Origin: a virus
Strand: one strand, 5' to 3'
IMG/VR virus record: IMGVR_UViG_3300027777_000130
Location: 1 to 26,538 of that record
Length of the DNA: 26,538 nt
A program made the position numbers and the translations under genes. Of the stretch, positions 1-7,874 are shown piece by piece; within the stretch, counting starts at the first letter, position 1; every line of letters begins with the position of its first letter. Under the pieces are notes generated by a model. That model saw only the letters and a program-made list of their open reading frames with translations. It made no database searches and had not been told where the DNA came from.

Positions 1-48
1 AAATTCAGGATTTTTGCATGATTTTTTAGGGCAAAATGAGGTGCAGTT

Positions 49-525
49 ATGACTAGAGGTAGAAAACCTAATAAGAGACAGCTATTATCTCTTAATCCAA
101 ATCCAAGACCATCAACAGTAAACCCATCACCTGTTGCATGGGATGTAAATGATCCCATGATGCCTGACTGGTTGGATAAACTTGGTCAGAAAAAATGGCA
201 TGAACTTCTTACAGGTCTAAAGCCAATGGCTATTCTTTCATCAGTGGATGCTGATGCTATCGCTGTTTACTGTGCGATGTATTCGCAAGTAATCAGATGC
301 CAGTTACAGATTAATGAATCTGGTGGATTCATCCAGGAGGAAGGCCGACCAAAGAAATCAGATCCCGCAGTGGATCAGCTAACCAGTTTATCAGCGCGAC
401 TTTCCACCCTTGGGAAATCTCTTGGTCTTTCTCCCATGGCAAGATCAAAGATGGTTTCTGATCCTGTTGTCACTCAGGGAAACTGGATCAAGGATCTTTG
501 TGGTGTGGATATAAATGCAGATTAA
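49..525 (+). CDS. terS: Terminase small subunit, P27 family
   Basis: This 158-residue protein would recognise phage DNA and hand it to the large terminase for packaging. The N-terminus (TRGRKPNKRQ) is the basic opening typical of P27-type small terminases (T-R-G-R-x-P). It is followed by a P-x-x-L-D-x-x-G-x-x-x-W-x-E-L-like stretch (PDWLDKLGQKKWHEL, about residues 39-53) and the GG(F)IQEEGRPKKSDPAV segment usual in the family. The C-terminal part around residues 118-130 (SLGLSPMARSKM) matches the family's LGLTPxxRxKL-like ending. Length is normal. A GAGGTG ribosome site lies about 8 bases before the ATG. The frame ends 11 bases inside the large-subunit gene, so the two are translationally coupled. 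Family assignment rests on motif recognition and on the adjacent large subunit. Confidence 0.9.
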   Translation: MTRGRKPNKRQLLSLNPNPRPSTVNPSPVAWDVNDPMMPDWLDKLGQKKWHELLTGLKPMAILSSVDADAIAVYCAMYSQVIRCQLQINESGGFIQEEGRPKKSDPAVDQLTSLSARLSTLGKSLGLSPMARSKMVSDPVVTQGNWIKDLCGVDINAD

Positions 526-2068
526 GAAACCAAAGAAAAAACCTGCTGCTGCAGATCCATTGATCATTCCATTTATCGAACGAGCCTTGAAACATCACAA
601 GGGTGAATGGTCAGGGAAGAGATTCACGCTTCAAGAATGGCAGAAGGAAATACTGCGTGAAGTGTTTGGGAAAGTGGACAAAGACGGCAACAGGATTATA
701 AGGCAGGTCTATCTTGAAGTGCCAAGGAAAGCGGGCAAAACAACTTTAGCTAGTGCCATAGCATTGTGGCTTTTGATAGAGGGTGAACCAGGTGCAGAGA
801 TCTACAGCGCAGCAGCTAGCCGAGAACAAGCCCATATCTGTTTTGATTCAGCTAAAAACATGGTGGAAGCTTGCCCACCCCTAGCTGCAAAGCTCCAACC
901 ATTTAAAAATACCATCATCTACCCTGACACAAAATCGTTTTACAAGTCCATCAGTGCAGATGCACATACCGCGCATGGGGGCAACCCTCATGGAATTGTA
1001 ATTGATGAATTGCATACTCAGAAATCGCGCGAACTTTACGACACTTTGATGACTGGAACACTAGCTAGACGGCAACCATTGTGCGTGATGATCACTACTG
1101 CGGGTTCGGATAGAACTAGCTTTTGTCACGATATGCACAGTCAGGCTATGAAATGGTTGGATGGAACTATCCAGGACAAAACATTCTATGCAAAAATCTT
1201 TGCTGCTGATATCGATGATGACTGGACATCTGAAGCAACTTGGAAGAAAGCTAACCCTGGTTATGGGATCACAGTTAAGCCAGCTTACTTTCACCAGAAG
1301 GTGCAGGAATGCAAAGACAACCCAGCACTTGAAGCAGCTTTCAGACGAGACCATTTAAATCAGTGGATTGAAACCGATGTCCGATGGATCAGTCCGTTGA
1401 AGTGGGATGAGTGTGAAATAGCAGCACCCGATATGACTGGCAGGGAATGCTGGGCAGGGCTTGATCTCAGTGCCACCATGGATCTCACAGCACTGACTTT
1501 GTTTTTTCCTAGCACTCATGAAGATGAACCGCATTATGTGCTGCCCTTCTACTGGGCACCTGAAGAAGCCGATAAACTGCGGGAGAGGTTGAACCGATTT
1601 AGAATTGGTCCATGGGTGAAGTCTAAAAAGATTACAGCGACCGCAGGCAATCGGGTGGACTATCGACAGATCAAACGAGACATCATGGCACTGGGAGAAA
1701 TCTACAAGATTCAAGAGATCGCTTACGACCCTTGGCACTCTGATCAGATCGTGCATGAACTCAGTGATGACTTCACCATGGTCAAGTTTGGTCAGACCCC
1801 TTTGAACCTATCACCACCGACTAAAAAACTAGAGGAATGGATCCTATCTAATCAGATTTCGCACGATGGAAACCCTGTTTTGAGATGGAATCTAGGGAAT
1901 ATCAGTGTGAGTCTTGATGACAATAATAACTACAAGTTGTCAAAAAAGAAATCTCGTGACAAAATAGATGGAATTATAGCTTTGGTTATGGGTCTAGGCA
2001 GGTGGATGGTGACAGCAGGGGCTGAAACACACACAGAAAACACAGGAGCAGGGATAGAATTCCTGTAA
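515..2068 (+). CDS. terL: Terminase large subunit (packaging ATPase-nuclease)
   Basis: The 517-residue protein is the packaging motor: it pumps DNA into the prohead through the portal and cuts concatemers. A Walker A-type loop, PRKAGKTT, is at residues 70-77 (Lys75). The Walker B motif IVIDE is at 161-165 (Asp164, Glu165), and the coupling motif ITTAG is at 193-197. The RNase-H-like nuclease half shows acidic residues in the expected order: Asp317 in GLDLSATMD, Asp405 in AYDPW and Asp485 in DKIDG. Length and domain order are those of HK97/phiC31-type large terminases. The ATG at 515 overlaps the small-subunit gene by 11 bases. No frameshift or missing catalytic residue is visible. Confidence 0.96.
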   Translation: MQIKKPKKKPAAADPLIIPFIERALKHHKGEWSGKRFTLQEWQKEILREVFGKVDKDGNRIIRQVYLEVPRKAGKTTLASAIALWLLIEGEPGAEIYSAAASREQAHICFDSAKNMVEACPPLAAKLQPFKNTIIYPDTKSFYKSISADAHTAHGGNPHGIVIDELHTQKSRELYDTLMTGTLARRQPLCVMITTAGSDRTSFCHDMHSQAMKWLDGTIQDKTFYAKIFAADIDDDWTSEATWKKANPGYGITVKPAYFHQKVQECKDNPALEAAFRRDHLNQWIETDVRWISPLKWDECEIAAPDMTGRECWAGLDLSATMDLTALTLFFPSTHEDEPHYVLPFYWAPEEADKLRERLNRFRIGPWVKSKKITATAGNRVDYRQIKRDIMALGEIYKIQEIAYDPWHSDQIVHELSDDFTMVKFGQTPLNLSPPTKKLEEWILSNQISHDGNPVLRWNLGNISVSLDDNNNYKLSKKKSRDKIDGIIALVMGLGRWMVTAGAETHTENTGAGIEFL

Positions 2069-2072
2069 AATT

Positions 2073-3716
2073 ATGCCATTTAAAGCCCTCAGATCCCTTG
2101 TGTCACAAACAATCGGCAAGTGGGGTGGGTATTCAGTTCTTTCTAACTATGGTTCATGGTTTTATTCATCAACATCTACCGCAGGCGCACAGGTAAACCA
2201 AGCCACCGCACTCACATCATCCGCAGTTTGGTCTGCTGTCAGGCATATTTCAGAAGGTGTTTCAAGCTTACCACTTATCCTTTATAAAAAAGGTGCTGAT
2301 GGTGCTAGGGTGTGTGCAGACTTTCATCCCCTTTATTTGATTCTCAAGGATCGAGCTAATCCTGAGATGTCATCAATGATCTTTCGGGAAACTCTCATGG
2401 GTCATGTGTTGACCTGGGGAAATGGTTATGCAGAAATCGAACGAGATCCTGACACTGGCAGAGTTGTCGCACTCTGGCCCTTGCGCCCAGACATCATGGA
2501 ACCAGTGCGTGATAAAAATGGCGATCTGTTCTACCGCTATGGCAGTTTGATCTTTCTTCCTGAGGAAATCTTCCATCTCAAAGGACTTGGTTTTGACGGT
2601 GTGAAGGGGTACAGCATTGTTGCACAGGCTAGGGATTCCATTGGGCTTTCGATGGCCCTTGAGAATTTCGGATCTACCTTTTTCGGCAATGGTGCAAAAC
2701 CTGCAGGGGTGATCAGTGTGCCAGGCAAACTATCAGCAGAAGCATTGCAGAACATGCGGAAGTCTTGGGAGGACATGCACAGTAGCCAAAGGAATGCACA
2801 TCGAGTTGCTATCCTTCAGAATGGCGTGACCTTCCAATCCATTGGAACTGATCCAGATGATTCCCAGTGGTTGATTTCCAGAGGATTTCAGATCCAAGAA
2901 ATTGCTCGATGGTTCAAAATACCTTCATCCAAGCTCGGTGATAACGCAAATAAGACCTACTCATCCTTAGAACAAGACAACTTGGCATTCCTTCAGGAAA
3001 CCCTGAGGCCTTGGATGGTCAGGTGGGAGCAGGAAATACAGCATAAGCTGATTAGCGACATGGATTCCATGTACTGCGAGCATAACAGTGATGCCCTTTT
3101 GCGCTCTGATTCTGCAGGCAGGGCAGCATTCTATGCCTCTGCTTTGTCTTGGGGATGGTTATCTAGGAATGAAGTTCGCATGATGGAATCACTTAGCCCA
3201 TTTGAGGGTGGTGATTCTTACATGACACCCAAAAACATGGACCCAACTTTTGGACCAGGACAAACACCCGCAGCGGTGGATCAGTCCAAGACTCTTGGGA
3301 AAATGCCATACGATGAGCCAGGACTAATCCCAGTGCCAATCCCACCACCACAACAAAATCACTTTGGCTTTGCTAAGTTGTTGGAAGCTGCTAGGAAGCA
3401 AATCAGAAAAATAGAAGCATCCCACCTAGCTAGAATTTCCAATAAGCCAGGGGAATTCATCCCTGCCTTAGAGAAGTTTTTAGAAGCTCATCAGGAGCGA
3501 GTCCAGATTATCCTTGAACCTGTGATGGAATTCCTTAAGCCTGAATCGGGTGGTGGTGTCCGAGCTGCTGCAGATCACTGTGAATGTCTCAAGGCTGAAT
3601 GGTTGGATCTTGCTGGATCAGCAACACCAAGGAATCTAAAACTTTTGGCCGATGCTAAATTAGTAAACTGGATCGATACCAAAGCTAACTGGGAGAAAAC
3701 ATCATGGTTAAACTAG
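2073..3716 (+). CDS. Portal protein, HK97 family, with long C-terminal extension
   Basis: This protein forms the dodecameric ring at the capsid vertex through which DNA enters and leaves. Portal hallmarks are visible: an early AVWSAVRHISEGVSSLPL segment (about residues 50-68), WGNGYAEIERD (about 114-124), FGNGAKPAGVIS and the ADxN-like GDNANKTYSSLEQDNLAF region. The body matches HK97-type portals, but the protein is 547 residues, roughly 100 or more longer than the usual 400-430. The extra part is a charged, probably helical C-terminal segment (about 430-547). It follows a Pro-rich linker. The ATG lies 4 bases after the terL stop without a well-spaced ribosome site, suggesting coupled translation. 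The end overlaps the protease gene by 13 bases. Confidence 0.94.
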   Translation: MPFKALRSLVSQTIGKWGGYSVLSNYGSWFYSSTSTAGAQVNQATALTSSAVWSAVRHISEGVSSLPLILYKKGADGARVCADFHPLYLILKDRANPEMSSMIFRETLMGHVLTWGNGYAEIERDPDTGRVVALWPLRPDIMEPVRDKNGDLFYRYGSLIFLPEEIFHLKGLGFDGVKGYSIVAQARDSIGLSMALENFGSTFFGNGAKPAGVISVPGKLSAEALQNMRKSWEDMHSSQRNAHRVAILQNGVTFQSIGTDPDDSQWLISRGFQIQEIARWFKIPSSKLGDNANKTYSSLEQDNLAFLQETLRPWMVRWEQEIQHKLISDMDSMYCEHNSDALLRSDSAGRAAFYASALSWGWLSRNEVRMMESLSPFEGGDSYMTPKNMDPTFGPGQTPAAVDQSKTLGKMPYDEPGLIPVPIPPPQQNHFGFAKLLEAARKQIRKIEASHLARISNKPGEFIPALEKFLEAHQERVQIILEPVMEFLKPESGGGVRAAADHCECLKAEWLDLAGSATPRNLKLLADAKLVNWIDTKANWEKTSWLN

Positions 3717-4273
3717 AAACAAGATTCACCACAGAGTTCCGAGTTGAAGCTGATGGAAAAAAGCTAGTAGGTTATGCTGCTAAGTTCTCGCCTAATCGAT
3801 CTCAGGATCTCGGTGGATTCATCGAGCAGATCGATGCTAGAGCTTTCACCAGATCATTAGCAGGGAATGCTGATGTCAGGGCACTCATCAACCATGACCA
3901 GAACCTAATCCTAGGTAGGTCCACCAGTGGCACTCTTAATCTTTCCGTAGATTCTGAAGGGTTACTAGTAGAGATCACCCCACCAGATACCAGCTATGCA
4001 AGGGATCTAATGGTCTCGATGAGCAGAGGAGATGTTACCCAGATGTCATTCGCCTTTGTGACGAAAAAAGATAGCTGGGATAAAGAGGGTGATGCAAACA
4101 TCAGAACCCTGCTTGATGTAGACCTTCATGATGTGTCTGCAGTTACCTATCCCGCATACCTCAATACTGAAATAGGGCTGAGATCCCTGCAATACTATCA
4201 AGAACTAGAGCTGGAAAAGGATCTGGAGATTCAAAGACGGATGAACCAGATCAGAATATTAAAGATTAAATAA
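3704..4273 (+). CDS. Prohead maturation protease, HK97 family (peptidase U35)
   Basis: The 189-residue serine protease would cleave scaffold or delta peptides from the capsid protein during head maturation. The family pattern is clear: GYAAKFSPNRS near residues 23-33, an acidic-Phe block (ARAFTRSL, 45-52), the putative catalytic His64 in NHD, the putative catalytic Ser115 in QMSFAF, and the conserved HDVSAVTYPAY at 142-152. Length is typical. The ATG lies inside the portal's end, with GGGAG about 10 bases upstream. The position between portal and capsid genes is the standard HK97 order, apart from the small membrane protein that follows. Catalytic residues are assigned from family knowledge. 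Confidence 0.95.
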   Translation: MVKLETRFTTEFRVEADGKKLVGYAAKFSPNRSQDLGGFIEQIDARAFTRSLAGNADVRALINHDQNLILGRSTSGTLNLSVDSEGLLVEITPPDTSYARDLMVSMSRGDVTQMSFAFVTKKDSWDKEGDANIRTLLDVDLHDVSAVTYPAYLNTEIGLRSLQYYQELELEKDLEIQRRMNQIRILKIK

Positions 4274-4335
4274 AATAGGTATCGCAAAAAGCTTCTGCTA
4301 CCATGGTTTCATTACTCGCACTGGAGGATGGAACC

Positions 4336-4587
4336 ATGGGTCATGCTGTTTTTATCGTGCTGCACTTTTTAGCATTCATGTGTGGATTCTTTGGGTTGTT
4401 TCTAACCATTCCACTGCATGTGATTTATGCAACCATGGCTGAAAAGAATAAGGAACCAGCACCACCGCAAAACATAGGTCATTTAATTGGTTTATGCATT
4501 CGGGTGGTTCTGATATTCATTGCAGGGTTTATTGTTTATCTTGTAACTACCCCCATTTATACATTTCTTAAAACTCATATTCGCTAA
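4336..4587 (+). CDS. Small two-span membrane protein inside the head operon
   Basis: An 83-residue hydrophobic protein with two probable membrane segments: about residues 3-27 (rich in F, L, I, V) and about 47-70 (IGLCIRVVLIFIAGFIVYLV region). They are separated by a short polar, Pro-rich loop (AEKNKEPAPPQN). An in-frame ATG exists at 4303, but the one at 4336 has a strong GGAGG at 4323-4327 with ideal 8-base spacing, so that start is used. No family is recognised. A membrane protein between protease and capsid genes is not part of the normal head module. It could be a moron acting in the host membrane (superinfection exclusion or similar) or a lysis-related protein; nothing in the sequence decides this. 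A strong terminator follows. Confidence 0.75.
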   Translation: MGHAVFIVLHFLAFMCGFFGLFLTIPLHVIYATMAEKNKEPAPPQNIGHLIGLCIRVVLIFIAGFIVYLVTTPIYTFLKTHIR

Positions 4588-4609
4588 AAGTGATATCACC
4601 TCATCCTCT

Positions 4610-4639
4610 AGCCCCTAGCTAATCCCTAGGGGCTTTTTT
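4610..4639 (+). terminator. Rho-independent terminator after the packaging genes
   Basis: A perfect 9-bp stem (AGCCCCTAG, 4610-4618, with CTAGGGGCT, 4626-4634) encloses a 7-base loop and runs into T(6) at 4634-4639. This is a textbook intrinsic terminator on the + strand. It would end or attenuate the terminase-portal-protease transcript just before the capsid gene. Confidence 0.9.
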
Positions 4640-4657
4640 CGTTTCATTCCCTACGAT

Positions 4658-4685
4658 TTGACACATTTACCATCCATGTGAAAAT
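4658..4685 (+). promoter_or_regulatory. Candidate sigma-70-like promoter for the capsid operon
   Basis: A consensus -35 TTGACA (4658-4663) is followed after 16 bases by GAAAAT (4680-4685, 4 of 6 matches to TATAAT). The preceding TGT makes an extended -10 (TGn). It sits between a strong terminator and the capsid leader, exactly where a separate capsid promoter would be expected. Planctomycete promoter preferences are less well known, so the -10 is tentative. Confidence 0.6.
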
Positions 4686-4694
4686 TGGTCAGCC

Positions 4695-4760
4695 CTGCAG
4701 TTTTTACGCATGGTGGCCACCAGAGCATTCTGGATCGGTGCCACTGCGTATGCAGCCACC
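4695..4760 (+). promoter_or_regulatory. Structured 5' leader of the major capsid mRNA
   Basis: Nested pairing spans most of the leader: CTGCA (4695-4699) with TGCAG (4751-4755); TACGCA (4705-4710) with TGCGTA (4745-4750); GTGGC (4713-4717) with GCCAC (4740-4744); and an inner hairpin CCAGA-GCAT-TCTGG (4720-4733). GGTGGC (4712-4717) can instead pair with GCCACC at 4755-4760, giving two exclusive folds. The ribosome site AGGGGAT (4774-4779) lies just downstream. This could tune capsid translation or stabilise the mRNA; no known RNA family is recognised. Confidence 0.5.
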
Positions 4761-4786
4761 AAACAATTTTTATAGGGGATTTGAAC

Positions 4787-6157
4787 ATGGCTATAGCCGA
4801 TTTGCGAAAGCTCGCATCTGATCGAGTTGAACTGGTTAACCAATTGGAAGAACTTTCCAAGCGCAACCTAACACCAGAGGAGCAAACCGCATTTGATGGT
4901 TTGGTTACTCAGGTTTCTGGAATTGATGAACGAGTCAAAACACTGGAGGATGAAATGTCACAAGACGCTAGCGCAGACGCAGCAGCAGCTCCTGCACCCG
5001 CAGCAGCTCAACAGAATTCAGCTAAGCTTGACCTCATCAAAAGGTCTACCCGCAAATCAGCACCCCTTCAAGGTGCAGCCAACTTTGTAACTGACTTAGG
5101 TGATAAAAAAGCTTCCAGAAATCGTAGTGATGCGATCCGTGGCTGGATGCTCAAGGGCACCAGGGGATTCAGATCTGAATTCGCCAAGGCAGCTAATGAC
5201 ATTGGGTTTGATTTGAATTCAAACTCGATCAACATTGAAGGCATGTCTGAAGATCGTGCCCAGGGTATTGGTTCCACCAGCATCGGTGGTGCTTTGATTA
5301 ATCCTACCTTCTACGGCACCCTGACCAGTGCTTTGAAAGATTATAATGGTGTGCGCCAGATCGCTAAGATCTTGCAAACCAGCAATGGTTCTAATATTTC
5401 CATGCCATGCTTGGATGACACTAGTAATGCTGGCACCATCATTTCTGAAAATGGTTCGATCACTGAAACAGCTTTAGCTTTCAGTTCCAAAACCTCAACA
5501 GTTTATAAGTTCTCTTCTGGCCAGATCCTGACCTCTTACGAACTTTTGCAAGATTCCTTGATCGATGTGGAATCACTTGTTGCAGAGTCCGCAGGGGTAA
5601 GAATCGGCCGAGCTGAGGAAGATTTTTTCACAATAGGAACTGGCAGTGGTCAGCCCCAGGGGGTCGTTGTAGGAAGTTATGCAGGGGCCACCTGCGTAGC
5701 AACTAACGCAATCACGATCGATGAAGTGCTAGATCTCTTCTTCAGTCTTGATCCAGCTTATAAGCAGTCCACTGGCTGTGCATTCATGTGCCACAGTTCA
5801 GTGTTAAGCTCGCTTTCCAAGCTGCGTGGTGCAGATGGTCACCCTGTTTTGTCAAACAACTATAACCAGGCTGATGGCCGAGTGCCGACTATCATGGGTT
5901 ATCCTGTGGTAATCAATCAGCACATGGCCAGCACCCTTGCTGCAGGCAACAAAGTGTTGCTGTTTGGTGACTTCTCTAGCTACCTTGTGCGTGATGTTGC
6001 GGGTGATGGTGGTCTGACGATCATCCGTCAGTCAGAAACCTATGCAACTTCAGGTCAGATTGGCTGGGTCGCTATCCATAGGTCAGGTGGTCTTCTGTTG
6101 GCTGCTAACGCAACCGCACAAAACCCACTTAAGCACCTTAAGATGGCGGCTTCTTAA
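4787..6157 (+). CDS. Major capsid protein, HK97 fold
   Basis: This protein builds the icosahedral shell. The first 90 or so residues are a predicted coiled-coil delta/scaffold domain (ADLRKLASDRVELVNQLEEL and on) ending in an Ala/Pro-rich linker (about 61-75). The protease probably cuts near residues 85-100. The rest shows HK97-capsid features: GGALINPTFYG, an E-loop-like region, IISENGSITETALAF, TSYELLQDSLIDVES and a late IIRQSETYA...GWVAIHRSGG segment. Reading from the upstream TTG at 4685 would give 490 residues, but the ATG at 4787 with AGGGGAT 7 bases upstream gives the usual delta-domain start and 456 residues. The cleavage site is inferred. Confidence 0.95.
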   Translation: MAIADLRKLASDRVELVNQLEELSKRNLTPEEQTAFDGLVTQVSGIDERVKTLEDEMSQDASADAAAAPAPAAAQQNSAKLDLIKRSTRKSAPLQGAANFVTDLGDKKASRNRSDAIRGWMLKGTRGFRSEFAKAANDIGFDLNSNSINIEGMSEDRAQGIGSTSIGGALINPTFYGTLTSALKDYNGVRQIAKILQTSNGSNISMPCLDDTSNAGTIISENGSITETALAFSSKTSTVYKFSSGQILTSYELLQDSLIDVESLVAESAGVRIGRAEEDFFTIGTGSGQPQGVVVGSYAGATCVATNAITIDEVLDLFFSLDPAYKQSTGCAFMCHSSVLSSLSKLRGADGHPVLSNNYNQADGRVPTIMGYPVVINQHMASTLAAGNKVLLFGDFSSYLVRDVAGDGGLTIIRQSETYATSGQIGWVAIHRSGGLLLAANATAQNPLKHLKMAAS

Positions 6158-6423
6158 TGCTAGTAAAAATATTAAAAAATCTGGTTGGTCTAGGCCGTGG
6201 CTTAGCTGTCAACCAGATAACTGATATCCCTGATGATGTCGCTGCTGAGTGGTGCAGGATTGGTTATGCCATCCCTGCATCACCCCCAGTGGTGTTCGAG
6301 AAAGCCAATTCCAAAGTTAACCCTGAGGTGAGAGATGCAGCTACTGGGATCGTCACTGGTGGTTTCTCAACCCAGCCAAGAACCAGTAACACTGGCAGAA
6401 GCAAAAAGTCATCTAAGGATTGA
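6157..6423 (+). CDS. Short post-capsid head protein (unrecognised)
   Basis: An 88-residue protein whose ATG shares its first base with the capsid stop codon (TAATG), so translation is coupled. The first half resembles the short proteins often found right after phage capsid genes: a basic hydrophobic strand (MLVKILKNLVG), then ITDIPDDVAAEWCRIGYAIP, comparable to the 'V.D.lA..Li..G.A' ending in such proteins. The second half is polar, Ser/Thr/Lys-rich and probably disordered. Its last 89 bases are overlapped by the gp6-like connector gene in another frame, which may explain the low-complexity tail. A role as head accessory or connector partner is inferred from position only. Confidence 0.7.
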   Translation: MLVKILKNLVGLGRGLAVNQITDIPDDVAAEWCRIGYAIPASPPVVFEKANSKVNPEVRDAATGIVTGGFSTQPRTSNTGRSKKSSKD

Positions 6424-6976
6424 TGGCTCGGATGATGACACCCTCATCGGTTTGTGCATTGGTGCATCTAGGCAATACTTTGAAAACGCTTGCCAGATTC
6501 ACATTGCATCTAAAACAGTGCAGTTAGCCCTAGACAGTTTCCCAGTGACAGTTCCCAACCTCACTGTGACTTCAAATATCAACTACCCATTCCAAACCAA
6601 GTACTATCCCTTTGATGGATGCATCTATCTCACTGGCCCAGTTAGTTCTGTAGAGAGTGTAGCCTACACCGACACAGCAAATGCTGAGCAAGCTTTGGGA
6701 TCTTATCGGGTGGATTTGATTAGCAGTCCTGCAAGGATCACCACCAGCAATGGGGCAGCATGGCCCACCACCGCAAAGATTACCAATGCAGTCAGAGTTA
6801 ATTACACCGCAGGTTTTGCTAATGGCGCAGTGCCAAAATTGCTCAAGGCTGGCATCCTATTCTATGTGTCGCACTTGTATGAGAATCGTGAAGCAGTAAC
6901 TACTGGAAGCCTGACAGAAACCCCTTTAGCAGTTGAATCGATCATCCTTCAGTACTCATCAGGAGTCTACCATTGA
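6335..6976 (+). CDS. Head-tail connector, HK97 gp6-like
   Basis: The 213-residue protein belongs to the gp6-like connectors that form a ring under the portal. The diagnostic N-terminal stretch EPVTLAEAKSHLRIDGSDDD (about residues 17-36) is followed by LIGLCIGASRQYFENACQ, the usual helix pair. A long strand-rich insertion (LALDSFPVTVP to VSSVESVAYTDT) precedes the conserved ending with VRVNYTAGF, VPKLLKAGILFYVSHLYENRE and the C-terminal helix. The start at 6335 lies within the preceding gene, but the residues before EPVTLAEAK (SLVVSQPSQ) fit the family, so the 89-base overlap looks real. Confidence 0.88.
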   Translation: MQLLGSSLVVSQPSQEPVTLAEAKSHLRIDGSDDDTLIGLCIGASRQYFENACQIHIASKTVQLALDSFPVTVPNLTVTSNINYPFQTKYYPFDGCIYLTGPVSSVESVAYTDTANAEQALGSYRVDLISSPARITTSNGAAWPTTAKITNAVRVNYTAGFANGAVPKLLKAGILFYVSHLYENREAVTTGSLTETPLAVESIILQYSSGVYH

Positions 6977-7290
6977 GAAGTGGCCCGATGAGACACCGAG
7001 TGGAAATCCAAGAGGTTACCAGCTCGCCTGATGCCATGGGTCAACCTACGATCTCATGGGGAACAACGCAATCAGCTTGGGCACAGATCCTCCCTTTAAC
7101 AGCGCGCGAATTATACTTTACGAAAACAGTCAGGCCAGAAACCACCCACCGGATTACCATGAGGTATTTTGCAGGCTTGACCAGCGCAAACAGGCTCAAG
7201 ATGGGATCTAGGATTTTTAATATCCTTGGATTGATAAACGAAAACGAGCTAAAAAAAACATGGCTAGTTGATGCAGTGGAGGTGCCATGA
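6973..7290 (+). CDS. Head closure / head-tail adaptor (SPP1 gp16-like)
   Basis: A 105-residue protein of the phage head-tail joining family, which plugs the portal-connector complex and provides the tail docking surface. Typical elements are RHRVEIQEVTSSPDAMGQPTISW (start), WAQILPLTARELYFTKTV, HRITMRYFAGL and the final RIFNILGLIN...LVDAVEV. Translation probably starts at the TTG at 6973, overlapping the connector stop (TTGA). AGGAG lies at 6961-6965, 7 bases before it. The in-frame ATG at 6988 would be too far from that site. The 3' end overlaps the next gene by 4 bases (ATGA). Confidence 0.88.
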   Translation: MRSGPMRHRVEIQEVTSSPDAMGQPTISWGTTQSAWAQILPLTARELYFTKTVRPETTHRITMRYFAGLTSANRLKMGSRIFNILGLINENELKKTWLVDAVEVP

Positions 7291-7874
7291 GTAAGCTAGA
7301 CAAATCCATACTTTTTAAAAAAGGTCAAGTCAAGATAGAAGGACTAGATCAGTTAATATCCAAATTCAAGGAATTAACTGGTGGTAAGTCTGATACTAAG
7401 CTGGTTTCGGCTATGCGCTATGCTCTGCAACCCCTGCAAAAACAAGTAAAGGCCAACGCACCAAGGCTGAGGTCAAATAAAAATAAAGACGGCAGGACCG
7501 GCCTATTAAGAAAAGCAATAGCCGTGAAAGCTAAAAAGTTTGGCAGGGGAAACAAAAAGAAAATACTAGGACTAGTAGGTCCAAAGTTCAGTACATCCAT
7601 CACATTAAAAAATGGTCTTAAGATTGAGCCATTTCGATATGCTCATCTTGTTGAAAGAGGAGCTGCACCACACAAGGTCAGCCCTAGAGGTAAGGAAAAG
7701 CGAAAAAGTTTTGTGGGTCCAATTATGCCTGGCAGATTTAAAAGCTGGATGCATCCAGGAGCAAAAGCAAAACCCTTCATGAAGCCCGCACTGGATGCGG
7801 TGGGATCTCAGATCTTTAATCGGTTTGCTGAGAAGATGAAAGAAATTATCTCTAAAATAGGGGTAAAGAAATGA
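7287..7874 (+). CDS. HK97 gp10-like head-tail connection protein
   Basis: The 195-residue, strongly basic protein has the order expected for HK97 gp10-type neck or tail completion proteins. It begins with a GLDQLISKFKEL helix, followed by AMRYALQPLQKQVKANAPR, TGLLRKAIAVKAKK, a central basic loop, and FRYAHLVERGAAPHKV, the family's 'YA..vE.Gt..H' block. The ending, HPGAKAKPFMKPALDAVGSQIFNRF, is the most conserved part of the family. It starts in ATGA overlap with the adaptor gene and ends in ATGA overlap with the tail completion gene. A Lys/Arg-rich insertion (about 61-95) is longer than in many homologues. Confidence 0.88.
   Translation: MSKLDKSILFKKGQVKIEGLDQLISKFKELTGGKSDTKLVSAMRYALQPLQKQVKANAPRLRSNKNKDGRTGLLRKAIAVKAKKFGRGNKKKILGLVGPKFSTSITLKNGLKIEPFRYAHLVERGAAPHKVSPRGKEKRKSFVGPIMPGRFKSWMHPGAKAKPFMKPALDAVGSQIFNRFAEKMKEIISKIGVKK

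Noticed and set aside
1-21. End of an upstream gene (six codons then TGA)
   Set aside because: Too short to tell from chance.
4685-4786. Longer capsid protein starting at TTG 4685
   Set aside because: The added 34 residues are encoded by the structured leader. The ATG at 4787 has a well-spaced AGGGGAT and gives the expected delta-domain start.
7248-7262. A AAA AAA run in the head-tail adaptor gene as a second frameshift site
   Set aside because: A -1 shift there meets a stop after a few codons and joins no conserved domain.
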